Positions 1 through 7,777 of a DNA stretch of 64,000 bases are shown here, in pieces. Origin of the DNA: an uncultured Lachnospiraceae bacterium (lineage in GTDB: Bacteria > Bacillota > Clostridia > Lachnospirales > Lachnospiraceae); contig CAJUEW010000001.1 in NCBI GenBank assembly GCA_910585465.1, forward strand, positions 124,001-188,000, read 5' to 3'. The notes under the pieces are model-generated. The model had not been told where the DNA came from. It searched no databases and was given only the letters and a program-made list of their open reading frames with translations. Position 1 is the first letter of the stretch. Each line of letters starts with the position of its first letter. Both the position numbers and the translations under genes were made by a program.

Positions 1-345
1 TACCATATTGTTCAGGGTTACATCATTTCTGTAATCCTTCGGGAAAAGCGGACGCATGGGACGGTCAATCACGCGTGAGGTCAGCACTGCATTCTCGGAT
101 GCTTTTCCCTCCCTCTTGTTAAAGCCTCCCGGAATCTTACCCACCGCATATAATTTTTCTTCAAATTCCACGCTCAGAGGAAAGAAATCAATTCCCTCGC
201 GGGGTTTGTCGGATGCAGTCGCGGTTGATAATACAACCGTATCTCCATAGTGCATAAATGCCGCACCATTTGCCTGAGCTGCCACGCGGCCAATATCTAC
301 TCTTAAGCTTCTGCCTGCCAGCTCCATTGTGTAACTTTTATACAT
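1..345 (-). CDS. pnp: Polynucleotide phosphorylase, N-terminal part (cut by window edge)
   Basis: First 115 codons of PNPase, the phosphate-dependent 3'-5' exoribonuclease of bacterial mRNA decay; the remainder lies beyond the left edge. The visible part is the start of the first RNase PH-like domain: it opens MYKSYTMELAGRSLRVD, continues through AAFMHYGDTVVLSTATAS and reaches the RPMRPLFP segment, all typical of the family. The ATG at 345 is preceded by AAGGAG. It lies directly downstream of rpsO on the same strand, the usual rpsO-pnp order. A long imperfect stem-loop in its leader (374-442) is a plausible control site. Identity is very secure although only part is seen. Confidence 0.97.
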   Translation of the reverse strand, partial: MYKSYTMELAGRSLRVDIGRVAAQANGAAFMHYGDTVVLSTATASDKPREGIDFFPLSVEFEEKLYAVGKIPGGFNKREGKASENAVLTSRVIDRPMRPLFPKDYRNDVTLNNMV

Positions 346-373
346 AATATCTCCTTTCTGTCGTTCTTTAGCA

Positions 374-442
374 GAAGATACCGAAACTACTGAAAAACAC
401 AAATCCTGTCTGCGCTTTTCAGTGGTCTCGGAACCTATCTTC
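374..442 (-). promoter_or_regulatory. Long stem-loop in the rpsO-pnp intergenic leader
   Basis: Bases 374-396 pair with 416-442 as an imperfect stem of about 21 base pairs with a short bulge and a loop of about 19 nt. It sits between the rpsO terminator and the pnp start codon. In enterobacteria a leader stem-loop cut by RNase III lets PNPase repress its own synthesis; a similar role here is inference from position and shape. Confidence 0.6.
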
Positions 443-460
443 CACTAAAAATCACAACTG

Positions 461-484
461 AAAAAAGGCGGAGAATTCTCCGCC
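461..484 (-). terminator. Intrinsic terminator of rpsO
   Basis: The 18-base palindrome GGCGGAGAATTCTCCGCC (467-484) is followed on the minus strand by six T residues (466-461), ten bases after the rpsO stop codon. It probably reduces, rather than fully blocks, read-through into pnp. Confidence 0.85.
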
Positions 485-493
485 CTATTCCCA

Positions 494-760
494 TTATTTT
501 CTCAGACCTAATTTAGCGATTAAAGCACGATATCTCTCGATATCCGTTTTCTTTAAATATGCCAGCATGCCCCGTCTCTGACCTACCATTTTCAGAAGGC
601 CTCTTCTGGAGTGGTGATCTTTCTGGTTTACCTTCAGATGCTCTGTAAGCTCCTGGATTCTTGCGGTCAGGATCGCTACCTGTACCTCCGGTGAACCGGT
701 ATCTCCTTCGTTGCGGCCATACTCTGCAATAATTGCCTGTTTCTTTTCCTTAGAAATCAT
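494..760 (-). CDS. rpsO: 30S ribosomal protein S15
   Basis: 88-residue S15, a primary 16S rRNA-binding protein of the 30S platform. The sequence MISKEKKQAIIAEYGRNEGD, then SPEVQVAILTARI and DHHSRRGLLKMVGQRR, matches the family over its whole length. The start is the ATG at 760, preceded by AAGGAGGAAAATAA; a longer reading from 844 would add 28 residues with no S15 character and would run through the leader. It has its own promoter (884-912), a leader of over 100 nt and a terminator after the stop. In many Firmicutes rpsO directly follows ribF; here about 12 kb of other genes lie between them. Confidence 0.98.
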   Translation of the reverse strand: MISKEKKQAIIAEYGRNEGDTGSPEVQVAILTARIQELTEHLKVNQKDHHSRRGLLKMVGQRRGMLAYLKKTDIERYRALIAKLGLRK

Positions 761-883
761 TTTATTTTCCTCCTTATTCTGTCTATCGCCTGTCATTAAG
801 GGACGGTCGGAGTATCCGGTACCTGAATGACGGCTGACTGCCAAAGTCCTTCTGGAAATACCCTGGCAAAATCATACTCTCAC
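761..883 (-). promoter_or_regulatory. Structured 5' leader of rpsO, candidate S15 autoregulatory RNA
   Basis: The leader is about 115 nt long. It contains a stem-loop in which GCC-GTCATT pairs with AATGAC-AGGC, closing a loop shortly before the AAGGAGG ribosome site. S15 binds such leaders to repress itself in several bacterial groups (established for the family). That this leader does so is inferred from its length, structure and position. Confidence 0.45.
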
Positions 884-912
884 ACTTTAGCACAAATAGT
901 ATGCTTTGTAAA
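884..912 (-). promoter_or_regulatory. rpsO promoter (TTTACA-N17-TAAAGT)
   Basis: A minus-strand -35 TTTACA (912-907) and -10 TAAAGT (889-884) lie 17 bases apart, placing the transcript start near 877, upstream of the structured rpsO leader. Confidence 0.6.
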
Positions 913-1016
913 GCAGATTTTTAGCCCTGAGTTTCCGCGCCTTTTATCATAAAGAGCATAAGGTCCTGCCGGGAATCAAAATTATATGCCCACACACAGC
1001 ATTCACAGTATAAGAT

Positions 1017-1053
1017 GAGCCTTTCCTGCAGTAAGTCAACGCAGGAAAGGCTC
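1017..1053 (-). terminator. Hairpin ending the first TRAP operon
   Basis: A perfect 13-base inverted repeat, GAGCCTTTCCTGC (1017-1029) with GCAGGAAAGGCTC (1041-1053), encloses an 11-base loop just beyond the dctM stop codon. No long T-tract follows, so termination may be partial. Confidence 0.6.
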
Positions 1054-1075
1054 TAATTTAGAGAAAGATGAAAGC

Positions 1076-2362
1076 TTATTTAGCCAGCATTTCCGGAAGA
1101 AAGGTGCTGATTACCGGCACATAGGTAACGACCATCAGTATAGTAAGCGAAACCAGAATATATCCCAGCAGATGCCTGCCCAGAATATCGGTGACTCTCT
1201 TTCCCGTAATGCCGGATGCCACATACAGATTCATGCCCAAAGGCGGAGTCAGAAGGCCGATGGCAAGATTGATGACCATAATAATTCCAAAGTGAATCAC
1301 ATCAATTCCAAGCTGCTGTGCCACCGGGAGCAAAATCGGCGCAATAATCATGATTGCCGTATTGGTCTCCATAAAGCACCCTACAATCAGCAGAAGGACG
1401 TTGACCAGAATCAAAAATACATATTTATTATCAGAAAGCCCTATAATAAAGGAAGCAACCCTGTTGGGAACCATTTCTCTTGCCATAATATTGCCGAATG
1501 CGGAGGCACAGCCGATAATCAAAAGTATCATAGATGCGCTCAATGCGGAAGAACGGAAGATTTCCGGCAGATCCGAAAGCTTTAGTTCCCTGTATACAAA
1601 AAAGCCCACAACAAATCCATAAACCACCGCCACACATCCGGCCTCCGTAGGAGTGAAGATACCTCCGTAAATCCCTCCCAGAATAATGACGGGCATCAGA
1701 AGCGCAGGAACCGCTTCTATGATGGTCTTTACCGCCTCTGATCCTGTCAGCTCTTCTGTACCCAGCATCATATAATTGTTCTTTTTTCCTACAAAATATG
1801 CATAGATGCTCATGCCAAGACAGAGAAGCACGCCCGGAAGGATGCCTGCCATAAACATATCCCCAATGGATGCTCCGGCTGCCACGCCGTAAGTAACCAT
1901 TGTAATACTGGGCGGAATGATAACCCCCAGATATCCGGCGCTGGCAATAGTCGTCATAGCAAAATCTTCCTTATATTTATTCTCCAGCATGACCGGAATC
2001 ATAATCCCGCCGATGGCTGCTGCAGTGGCCGGAGCAGAGCCGCTGATAGCTCCGAAGAAGGTACAGGCTACAATAGATACAATAGCCAAGCCTCCCGGAA
2101 ACTTTCTGAGAAAAATGCTGCACAGCTTAATCAGCCTGTCCGATACGCCGCCTTTGCTCATAAGAGAACCGCTGATCATGAAAAACGGAATTGCCATCAG
2201 TGTAAAGGAGTCAACTCCTGTAAAAAAACGTTGTACAACGAATATTTCCGGCAAATCAGATCCAAATGCCACCGAAAAGAAGGAGGCTCCTCCTATGGCA
2301 TATGCCAGAGGCATTCCCGTAATAATAAATACTACAAGCGTAATAAATAAAATAGCCGTCAT
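1076..2362 (-). CDS. TRAP transporter large permease, DctM family
   Basis: Large membrane subunit of a tripartite ATP-independent periplasmic transporter; it carries the sodium-driven translocation path for a small organic acid or similar solute. About 428 residues with 11-12 hydrophobic helices and DctM hallmarks: GIPLAYAIGG-like start, FGAISGSAPATAAAIGG, GVIIPPSI, GIFTPTEAG and the C-terminal LAIGLLTPPLGMNLYVA. The ATG at 2362 was chosen because GGGGAG lies eight bases upstream; earlier GTG and ATG codons at 2371 and 2368 sit too close to it. The gene overlaps the dctQ end slightly in the longer reading, suggesting translational coupling. The substrate cannot be told from sequence. Confidence 0.95.
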   Translation of the reverse strand: MTAILFITLVVFIITGMPLAYAIGGASFFSVAFGSDLPEIFVVQRFFTGVDSFTLMAIPFFMISGSLMSKGGVSDRLIKLCSIFLRKFPGGLAIVSIVACTFFGAISGSAPATAAAIGGIMIPVMLENKYKEDFAMTTIASAGYLGVIIPPSITMVTYGVAAGASIGDMFMAGILPGVLLCLGMSIYAYFVGKKNNYMMLGTEELTGSEAVKTIIEAVPALLMPVIILGGIYGGIFTPTEAGCVAVVYGFVVGFFVYRELKLSDLPEIFRSSALSASMILLIIGCASAFGNIMAREMVPNRVASFIIGLSDNKYVFLILVNVLLLIVGCFMETNTAIMIIAPILLPVAQQLGIDVIHFGIIMVINLAIGLLTPPLGMNLYVASGITGKRVTDILGRHLLGYILVSLTILMVVTYVPVISTFLPEMLAK

Positions 2363-2367
2363 CTGCA

Positions 2368-2874
2368 TCACTCCCCTTCCGTATTCTGTGGCCGGATATC
2401 CTGCACGAACAGAACCAGATTCTGCAGGCTTCTGATAATCCCTCCCAGAAATCCAAGCGGCATTGCCGCATATGCAAATGCGATCAGAATAAAGAGGGTG
2501 GCGGATTTCTGTCCGTTGGCAAAAAGCTGTATAACCAGATCCAGTGAGAGCTTAAAAAACACTGCTGACAAAAACAGCACAAGTATTTTTTCCAGAAGCA
2601 TAATCATTAGTCTCAATTTATGAGGCATAAATGACACGAATGCATCCACTCCCGTATGGGTGCCGGCCTTCAGCCCGGCACCTACGCCAATATAAACGGT
2701 AAATATCATACAATATCTGGAAACCTCCTCACTCCATGGTATGGAGGAATGAATGATATACCGGAAAATAACCTGAAAAAATACTACGGCAGTCATTACG
2801 GAAAGCAGAATCACAAAAGCTGCTATCTCATAAATGTCTAAAAAACGGTCTATTTTTTTCCATATTTTTTTCAC
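2368..2874 (-). CDS. TRAP transporter small permease, DctQ family
   Basis: Small membrane subunit of the same TRAP transporter, about 168 residues with four predicted helices; the segment IPWSEEVSRYCMIFTVYIGVG is the signature region of DctQ proteins (an acidic pair after the first loop). GTG at 2874 is favoured as start because AGGTGAT precedes it. A longer reading from GTG 2883 would begin at the dctP stop codon. It lies between dctP and dctM, as expected for a P-Q-M transporter operon. Confidence 0.93.
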   Translation of the reverse strand: MKKIWKKIDRFLDIYEIAAFVILLSVMTAVVFFQVIFRYIIHSSIPWSEEVSRYCMIFTVYIGVGAGLKAGTHTGVDAFVSFMPHKLRLMIMLLEKILVLFLSAVFFKLSLDLVIQLFANGQKSATLFILIAFAYAAMPLGFLGGIIRSLQNLVLFVQDIRPQNTEGE

Positions 2875-2883
2875 AGCTATCAC

Positions 2884-3942
2884 CTACTGTCCATCAATCA
2901 CGGCCTGTATGCTGTCCAGAAGCTCTGTTCCAATCTCCCCGCTGTAGGTATCATATACCGGCTGGACAGCCTCTCTCCAGAGCTCTTTGTCCACATCCTC
3001 AATAACAGTCGCTCCTTCTTTTATCATGATTTTCTTATTTTCTTCATCATAATCCTGGCACATCTGACGTTCTGTATCTTTATACTTATCTGCCAGCTCC
3101 TGAACAATCCGCTGATCATCCGGAGAAATCTTATCCCAGGCAGCTTTGGCAATTAAAAGAGGCGCAGGACAGTAAAAATGCCCGGTCATGGTAATATACG
3201 GCGCAACCTCGTATAATTTATTCTGATAAATCGGCGTAAACGGGTTCTCCAGTCCGTCGATAGTATTCTGCTGAAGGGCAGTATAAACCTCCCCGAATGC
3301 CATGGCAGTTGCATCGACTCCCCAACTTCTGAAGGAATCCATATGGATCTCATTTTCCATAGTACGAATCTTCATGCCCGCCAGATCCTCCGGCACGGCT
3401 ACATCATGCTTGTTGTTTGCAATATAACGAAACCCGTTCTCCCATATAGACAGTCCCTTGATGCCGATTTCATCCAGAGACGCCAGCATATTGTCTCCTA
3501 TCTCGCTGTCAATAACCGCATAAGCCTCCTGGCTGTTCCGGAATAAGAACGGAAGATCAAATACACGGAATGCATCGGTAAAATTACTTAACGGCGCAGA
3601 ATTCGGCAGGGTAATATCCAGTGTTCCCATCTGCAGCGCTTCTATCATATCCCGCTCATTTCCCAGCACAGAGTTGGCGTATACATCAATCTGGACTCTT
3701 CCTTCTGTCTTTTCCTTCACCTCATCCGCCCACTGGGTCAGGGCCATGTGATATGCGGAATCCTCTGTCAGCACATGTCCTGCCTTCAATACCAGCGTTC
3801 CCTCTCCCGCCTCTGCTGCGGCTGCCTTTGTTCCTCCTGTATTTTCTCCTTCAGATTTGCCCTTTTCAGAACTTCCGCACGCTGCCAGACCCGTTATCAT
3901 ACAGATACTCATAAATACTGCTAATAATTTTTTTGCTTTCAT
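2884..3942 (-). CDS. TRAP transporter substrate-binding lipoprotein, DctP family
   Basis: 352-residue solute receptor that hands its ligand to the DctQM permease at the outer membrane face. The N-terminus is a lipoprotein signal with lipobox LAAC (MITGLAACGSSEKG), then an acidic linker. The mature part has the DctP pattern: SAYHMALTQWADEVKEKT, GNERDMIEALQMGTLDI and the ligand-carboxylate arginine in GMKIRTMENEIH. That arginine implies a carboxylate ligand, by family knowledge. It is the first transporter gene after the amidohydrolase, which suggests that the hydrolase acts on the imported compound. Confidence 0.95.
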   Translation of the reverse strand: MKAKKLLAVFMSICMITGLAACGSSEKGKSEGENTGGTKAAAAEAGEGTLVLKAGHVLTEDSAYHMALTQWADEVKEKTEGRVQIDVYANSVLGNERDMIEALQMGTLDITLPNSAPLSNFTDAFRVFDLPFLFRNSQEAYAVIDSEIGDNMLASLDEIGIKGLSIWENGFRYIANNKHDVAVPEDLAGMKIRTMENEIHMDSFRSWGVDATAMAFGEVYTALQQNTIDGLENPFTPIYQNKLYEVAPYITMTGHFYCPAPLLIAKAAWDKISPDDQRIVQELADKYKDTERQMCQDYDEENKKIMIKEGATVIEDVDKELWREAVQPVYDTYSGEIGTELLDSIQAVIDGQ

Positions 3943-3953
3943 TGTTCCTCTCC

Positions 3954-5174
3954 TTATTTATAATTATTTTTTATGATCTTACCATTTTTTATAACCATCT
4001 TTACATCGCAGACTGTTTCCAGTTTTTCCAGCGGATTCTCTGCAAGTACTACCAGATTTGCCTTCAGTCCCTTTCTGACCGTTCCCACCTGATTATCCAG
4101 CCCCATCGCTTTTGCCGCTTCCGACGTGGCTGCCCTTAGGCATTCCACATTGCTCATGCCGATTTCTCTCATTCTGAGCATTTCCTTTGCATTTTCTCCA
4201 TGCCGGATACCAACGCCTCCCGCATCTGTGGACAGCACAATTTTGACACCGGCTTTATAAGCCTTTCTTATGCTCTCCCACTGAGTTTTTCCGGTCTGCT
4301 TTAAAATCTCCACCACCCGGGCGCTCTTTGCCGCTGCTACATGCGGTTCCGGTTCCGGACTGGGGGAGGCCAGCGTCGGAAGAAGATAGGTCCCTTTTTT
4401 CAGCATCAGCTCCAGCCCTTCTTCATCCATGCCGGTTCCATGGCAGATAAGATCCACGCCTCCAAGCAGAGAATCCTTTACAGGCTTTGCCCCTCTTGCA
4501 TGGGCGCTGACCAGAAGTCCCAGAGAATGAGCCTCGTCCGTGGCCGCCTCAATTTCCTCCAGTGTAAATGCACTTTTCTCAAGGCTTCTGCCCACAGACC
4601 GGAGAGGCGCGCTCATCTCCATCTTAATCTGATCCACCCCATAATAAATCTGTTCCCTGACCGTCCTCCTCATCTGGTCAGGCCCGCAGGACTGCCTGCC
4701 CAGTCCCCTGAAATGTGAGGAAGGCCATGCAATCACCTGTTTGCCGCTGATATAGTAATCCGGTCCCTCAATATAACCAAGCTTAATGGCGTCTTTCATC
4801 GCCACATCAATGTAATCCACACCTCCGCCGTCCACCACAGAGGTAAAGCCTGCTTCCAGTGTCTTTCTCGCAAACTCCACGGAACGGTATGCGATATAGG
4901 AATCTGCGTTATCAAACAATACCCCGCCTGCAGACTGATAATTCAGCAAACGCTCTTTATCAGGAATTTCGTCCAGCATCATATGTACATGACAGTCAAT
5001 AAATCCCGGTGAAACCACTGAGCCTTTCATATCCAATACGTTTCCATTCTCAAATTCTCTGTCACACTCCGGAATAATATCCGCAATCTTGTCTTTTTCT
5101 ATCACTATAGCCGCGTTTTGAATAAGCTCTCCCAGAACCCCGTCAAATATGTTTGCATTTTTCAGTATCAACAT
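3954..5174 (-). CDS. Amidohydrolase family metal-dependent hydrolase
   Basis: 406-residue member of the amidohydrolase superfamily (imidazolonepropionase/prolidase-like branch). Metal-site motifs appear in order: GFIDCHVHM, a lysine in QIKMEMSAP that could be carboxylated, VSAHARG, LICHGTG and the catalytic aspartate in LSTDAGGVG. The protein starts and ends with the composite beta-sandwich segments usual for the fold, and no signal peptide is seen, so it should act on an imported substrate. It is the first gene of the operon with dctPQM and is preceded by a strong promoter with twin palindromes. The substrate is unknown; hydrolysis of an amide or ring C-N bond is likely. Confidence 0.9.
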   Translation of the reverse strand: MLILKNANIFDGVLGELIQNAAIVIEKDKIADIIPECDREFENGNVLDMKGSVVSPGFIDCHVHMMLDEIPDKERLLNYQSAGGVLFDNADSYIAYRSVEFARKTLEAGFTSVVDGGGVDYIDVAMKDAIKLGYIEGPDYYISGKQVIAWPSSHFRGLGRQSCGPDQMRRTVREQIYYGVDQIKMEMSAPLRSVGRSLEKSAFTLEEIEAATDEAHSLGLLVSAHARGAKPVKDSLLGGVDLICHGTGMDEEGLELMLKKGTYLLPTLASPSPEPEPHVAAAKSARVVEILKQTGKTQWESIRKAYKAGVKIVLSTDAGGVGIRHGENAKEMLRMREIGMSNVECLRAATSEAAKAMGLDNQVGTVRKGLKANLVVLAENPLEKLETVCDVKMVIKNGKIIKNNYK

Positions 5175-5200
5175 ATTTCCTTTTTCCTTTCACTTTTTAT

Positions 5201-5230
5201 AATTTACTAAATTAATTAATTTACTAAATT
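5201..5230. promoter_or_regulatory. Twin identical palindromic operators before the amidohydrolase-TRAP operon
   Basis: The 13-base palindrome AATTTA-C-TAAATT occurs twice, at 5201-5213 and 5218-5230, with centres 17 bases apart and a further palindrome between them. The upstream copy (5218-5230) covers the expected transcript start. The adjacent LacI-type gene has a related AATTTA...TAAATT element at its own promoter, so these are candidate sites for that regulator. Confidence 0.55.
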
Positions 5231-5231
5231 T

Positions 5232-5260
5232 ATTTTAACTTTATTTTTATATTCTGTCAA
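5232..5260 (-). promoter_or_regulatory. Promoter of the amidohydrolase-TRAP operon (TTGACA-N17-TAAAAT)
   Basis: A consensus -35 TTGACA (5260-5255), 17-base spacer and -10 TAAAAT (5237-5232) lie on the minus strand, with the twin palindromes directly downstream. This is a strong promoter well placed for repression by a bound dimer. Confidence 0.75.
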
Positions 5261-5361
5261 TAAAAATTGTAATATAAACTAACTTTTCGTCATTTTATAA
5301 CTATAAAACTACTTTTTTTGTTTATTTTAGATATATTTTGTAAATAAAATTTATTTTAAAT

Positions 5362-5412
5362 AAAAAAAGCAAGGCAGCAGCCAACCCCCGATGGGATCCT
5401 CTGCAGCCTTGC
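5362..5412 (-). terminator. Terminator of the LacI-type regulator gene
   Basis: GCAAGGCTGCAG (5412-5401) pairs with CTGCTGCCTTGC (5380-5369) with a single mismatch, followed by seven T residues on the minus strand. It separates the regulator from the TRAP operon promoter. Confidence 0.85.
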
Positions 5413-5430
5413 GGCAGTTTTTATTTACTA

Positions 5431-6516
5431 TTATTTCCTTTTTGGCACGGCCCCGGCGCTTTCTCGTTCCACCAGCTTCATGGACACCTGAATTCTTATT
5501 GTACTTTTCTCCTCTTCATAAGGGGTTTTCATGACCTTCTGAATCAAAAGCTCCACTGCTTCTCCTCCGAACCGCATCCTTGGAATACGGACTGTCGTGA
5601 TGTTCGGTATCATATACATACACAGGGGCCTGTCGGAAAATCCCACCACCGAGACATCCTCCGGCACTCCATATCCGCTGTCCTGCAGAGCCTTGATGGC
5701 CCCGAAGGCAACACAGTCATTGTCTGTCACAAAGGCAGTTGGAAGCTCCTCTGCACGTCTTATATATTTCAGCATTCCCTCATAGGCCTCCGAATCCGGA
5801 TAACCAATGTCCGCAAAATAACCCTCATTCAGCTCCAGACCGGATTCCTTTATATATCTGCGGAAATTTGCGCGCCGCTCTCTGAAGCTCTGCAGATTCA
5901 CACCCCCGCTCAGATAACCGATCTTCCTGTGTCCTTTTTCTGTCAGCATTTTTAAAATAACACAGATCCCCTGATCATTATCCAGCGTCACGGCATCGAT
6001 CTCCTTTCCAGGAAAATAATTGTCCAGAAGGACAAAAGGAATCTGAAGCCGCTGCAGATTGTCAGCCTCCTCCACCGGAAGCTCCGGCGCATAGATCACA
6101 TAGCCGGCGCATCCGCTCTCCCGGATATAGTTCAGTTTTGTCTCTATATCCATATCCCGGCTGATATTAATAACCAGGAACCGATAGCCGTATTTTCTTG
6201 CCACCATATCCATTCCGTCTATAATCAGCGGAAAAAAAGAGGTATTTTCCATAAAAAGACCTGAATCCTTGTAAATTACAAATCCAATGCAGCCCTGGCT
6301 CCGCTCCTGTCCGGACAGTTCCGGCTCCTTGTACACAGATGTACCTGCCGTCTCAACATTGTCCTTAAACATATAGCCATAGCCCATATCGATAATCTTC
6401 TTCGTAACTGCAGCTCTTGTTTTCTGACTTATACTTCCTTTATGGTTCAATATAAGAGATAATGTGGCTTCTGATATTCCAAGCGTCTGCGCCAGTTCCT
6501 TTGCTTTAATAGCCAT
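5431..6516 (-). CDS. LacI-family transcriptional regulator
   Basis: 361-residue DNA-binding repressor. The N-terminal helix-turn-helix is clear (IKAKELAQTLGISEATLSLIL, residues 3-23), followed by the hinge region and a periplasmic-binding-protein-like sensor domain from about residue 75 with GCIGFVIYKDSG, YVIYAPELP, VTLDNDQG and VPEDVSVVGFSD. It is encoded directly upstream of the amidohydrolase-TRAP operon with its own promoter and terminator, so local control of that operon is the simplest inference. Palindromic AATTTA...TAAATT elements occur at both promoters. The ligand is unknown; most relatives bind sugars, but the neighbouring DctP suggests a carboxylate. Confidence 0.93.
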   Translation of the reverse strand: MAIKAKELAQTLGISEATLSLILNHKGSISQKTRAAVTKKIIDMGYGYMFKDNVETAGTSVYKEPELSGQERSQGCIGFVIYKDSGLFMENTSFFPLIIDGMDMVARKYGYRFLVINISRDMDIETKLNYIRESGCAGYVIYAPELPVEEADNLQRLQIPFVLLDNYFPGKEIDAVTLDNDQGICVILKMLTEKGHRKIGYLSGGVNLQSFRERRANFRRYIKESGLELNEGYFADIGYPDSEAYEGMLKYIRRAEELPTAFVTDNDCVAFGAIKALQDSGYGVPEDVSVVGFSDRPLCMYMIPNITTVRIPRMRFGGEAVELLIQKVMKTPYEEEKSTIRIQVSMKLVERESAGAVPKRK

Positions 6517-6543
6517 ATCCGTACTCCATCCGTTTATAAATTA

Positions 6544-6590
6544 AATTTATTATATAAATTGATTTTAATAGCATATAACGGAATTGTCAA
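6544..6590 (-). promoter_or_regulatory. Promoter and palindrome before the LacI-type gene
   Basis: TTGACA (6590-6585), 17 bases, TAAAAT (6567-6562) form a near-perfect promoter. The palindrome AATTTAT-TAT-ATAAATT (6544-6560) lies across the expected start site and resembles the twin AATTTA-C-TAAATT boxes of the TRAP operon, which fits autoregulation. Confidence 0.65.
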
Positions 6591-6604
6591 AGAAATTTTT
6601 GCAT

Positions 6605-6641
6605 AAAAAAACTGCTGACAAAGGTCAATACTTTTCAGCAG
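6605..6641 (-). terminator. Second hairpin downstream of the NlpC/P60 gene
   Basis: CTGCTGA (6612-6618) pairs with TCAGCAG (6635-6641) and is followed on the minus strand by six T residues. It lies just upstream of the LacI-gene promoter and may back up the terminator at 6663-6710. Confidence 0.5.
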
Positions 6642-6662
6642 CTCAATCATTCCGGCGCAAAG

Positions 6663-6710
6663 CAAAAACAGACAAAAGCGTACCGGAACAAACCGGCTCC
6701 GCTTTTGTCT
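6663..6710 (-). terminator. Intrinsic terminator of the NlpC/P60 gene
   Basis: AGACAAAAGCG (6670-6680) and CGCTTTTGTCT (6700-6710) pair perfectly, extended by an inner CCGG/CCGG pair, and a T-rich run follows on the minus strand. The hairpin begins ten bases after the stop codon. Confidence 0.85.
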
Positions 6711-6720
6711 TTCTTTGCTC

Positions 6721-7773
6721 TTAATCCTGAATAATTCTTCTGGCCTTCACAGGACTCCTGTAATACATACCGGAGATCGTGATGCCTACCCGGGGATTGC
6801 TTGCGTGCACTACCTGTCCGCCGCCCACATAGATTGCCACATGGTTAATACCGGAACGGTTGCCGTAGAATACCAGATCCCCCGGCTTCAGTTCATTCAG
6901 ACTGACCGCGCTTCCGCAGTTCGCCTGCGCCCGTGAGGAATGTGGAAGACTCATTCCATAGTTGCGGAATACGGATAATACAAATCCGGAGCAGTCCGCG
7001 CCTCTGGTCAGACTGGTTCCGCCCCATACATACGGATTGCCGATATATTTTTTTGCAAATTCGCTCAGCGCGATACGGACATCGGATACTCCTTCCCCGT
7101 AACGGACTTCATTAATTGTCAGCGCCTCATCCAGCTTTGCGCCGACCTTTACATAATCTTTAAACAAATACCCTTCGTCTCCGTCCAGGTCGATCTTCAC
7201 CCATTCGTCCATTTCCTCAAGCACATCAAAGCTCTGTCCGGAGCCTACAATATCCAGCACCTCGCACTCAGTGTTCGGCTCCGTGCGTACCTTTAATCCG
7301 TCCGTATTGACATCGGCAATGGTTTTTAATAAACCGGACGCCTGTTCCAGTGCCTCACTTCCGGTTAAAACATACTCCGCTTTAATATAGCCTTCTACCT
7401 TTCCGGATTTTACATGAAGCCAGTCGCCCTCCTCGTCCAGAATATCACAGCCCGCATCCCGGCCAATCTTACCTACAATTTTTCCGTCTGTGGACGCCTT
7501 GGCCCGAATATTTACCTTGCCCTCAGAAACCGTCACAATCCCCAGATTGCTGTAGCTGTCCAGATGAAAGGCATCCAGCACCACATCATTCATGGCATCT
7601 TCCAGCACCTCCGTATCTTCCACCGCTTCCAGATCTGCGGAAATCCCGATTCGTGCGCTGCTGCCCAGGGCTGCGGATGCTTCTGCATCTATGGAAAAGC
7701 CGCACATAAAAACGGTTCCTATTAAAAGTGCACTGATACTGTCTGTTATTTTTCTCTTTCTATTCTTTAACAT
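6721..7773 (-). CDS. Secreted NlpC/P60 endopeptidase with two SH3 domains
   Basis: 350-residue cell-wall hydrolase that cleaves peptide bonds in peptidoglycan stems outside the cell. A Sec signal peptide occupies about residues 1-32. Bacterial SH3 domains follow at about 78-137 (VNIRAKASTDGKIVGKI) and 158-210 (KVRTEPNTECEVLDIVG), then a C-terminal NlpC/P60 domain with the catalytic Cys261 in ADCSGFVL, His311 in NHVAIYVGGG and the third polar residue His323 in VVHASNP. The ATG at 7773 has ACAGGAG six bases upstream, but that site is part of a 10-base inverted repeat reaching into the promoter. It stands alone between two terminators and the copper operon. Confidence 0.93.
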   Translation of the reverse strand: MLKNRKRKITDSISALLIGTVFMCGFSIDAEASAALGSSARIGISADLEAVEDTEVLEDAMNDVVLDAFHLDSYSNLGIVTVSEGKVNIRAKASTDGKIVGKIGRDAGCDILDEEGDWLHVKSGKVEGYIKAEYVLTGSEALEQASGLLKTIADVNTDGLKVRTEPNTECEVLDIVGSGQSFDVLEEMDEWVKIDLDGDEGYLFKDYVKVGAKLDEALTINEVRYGEGVSDVRIALSEFAKKYIGNPYVWGGTSLTRGADCSGFVLSVFRNYGMSLPHSSRAQANCGSAVSLNELKPGDLVFYGNRSGINHVAIYVGGGQVVHASNPRVGITISGMYYRSPVKARRIIQD

Positions 7774-7777
7774 ATTT

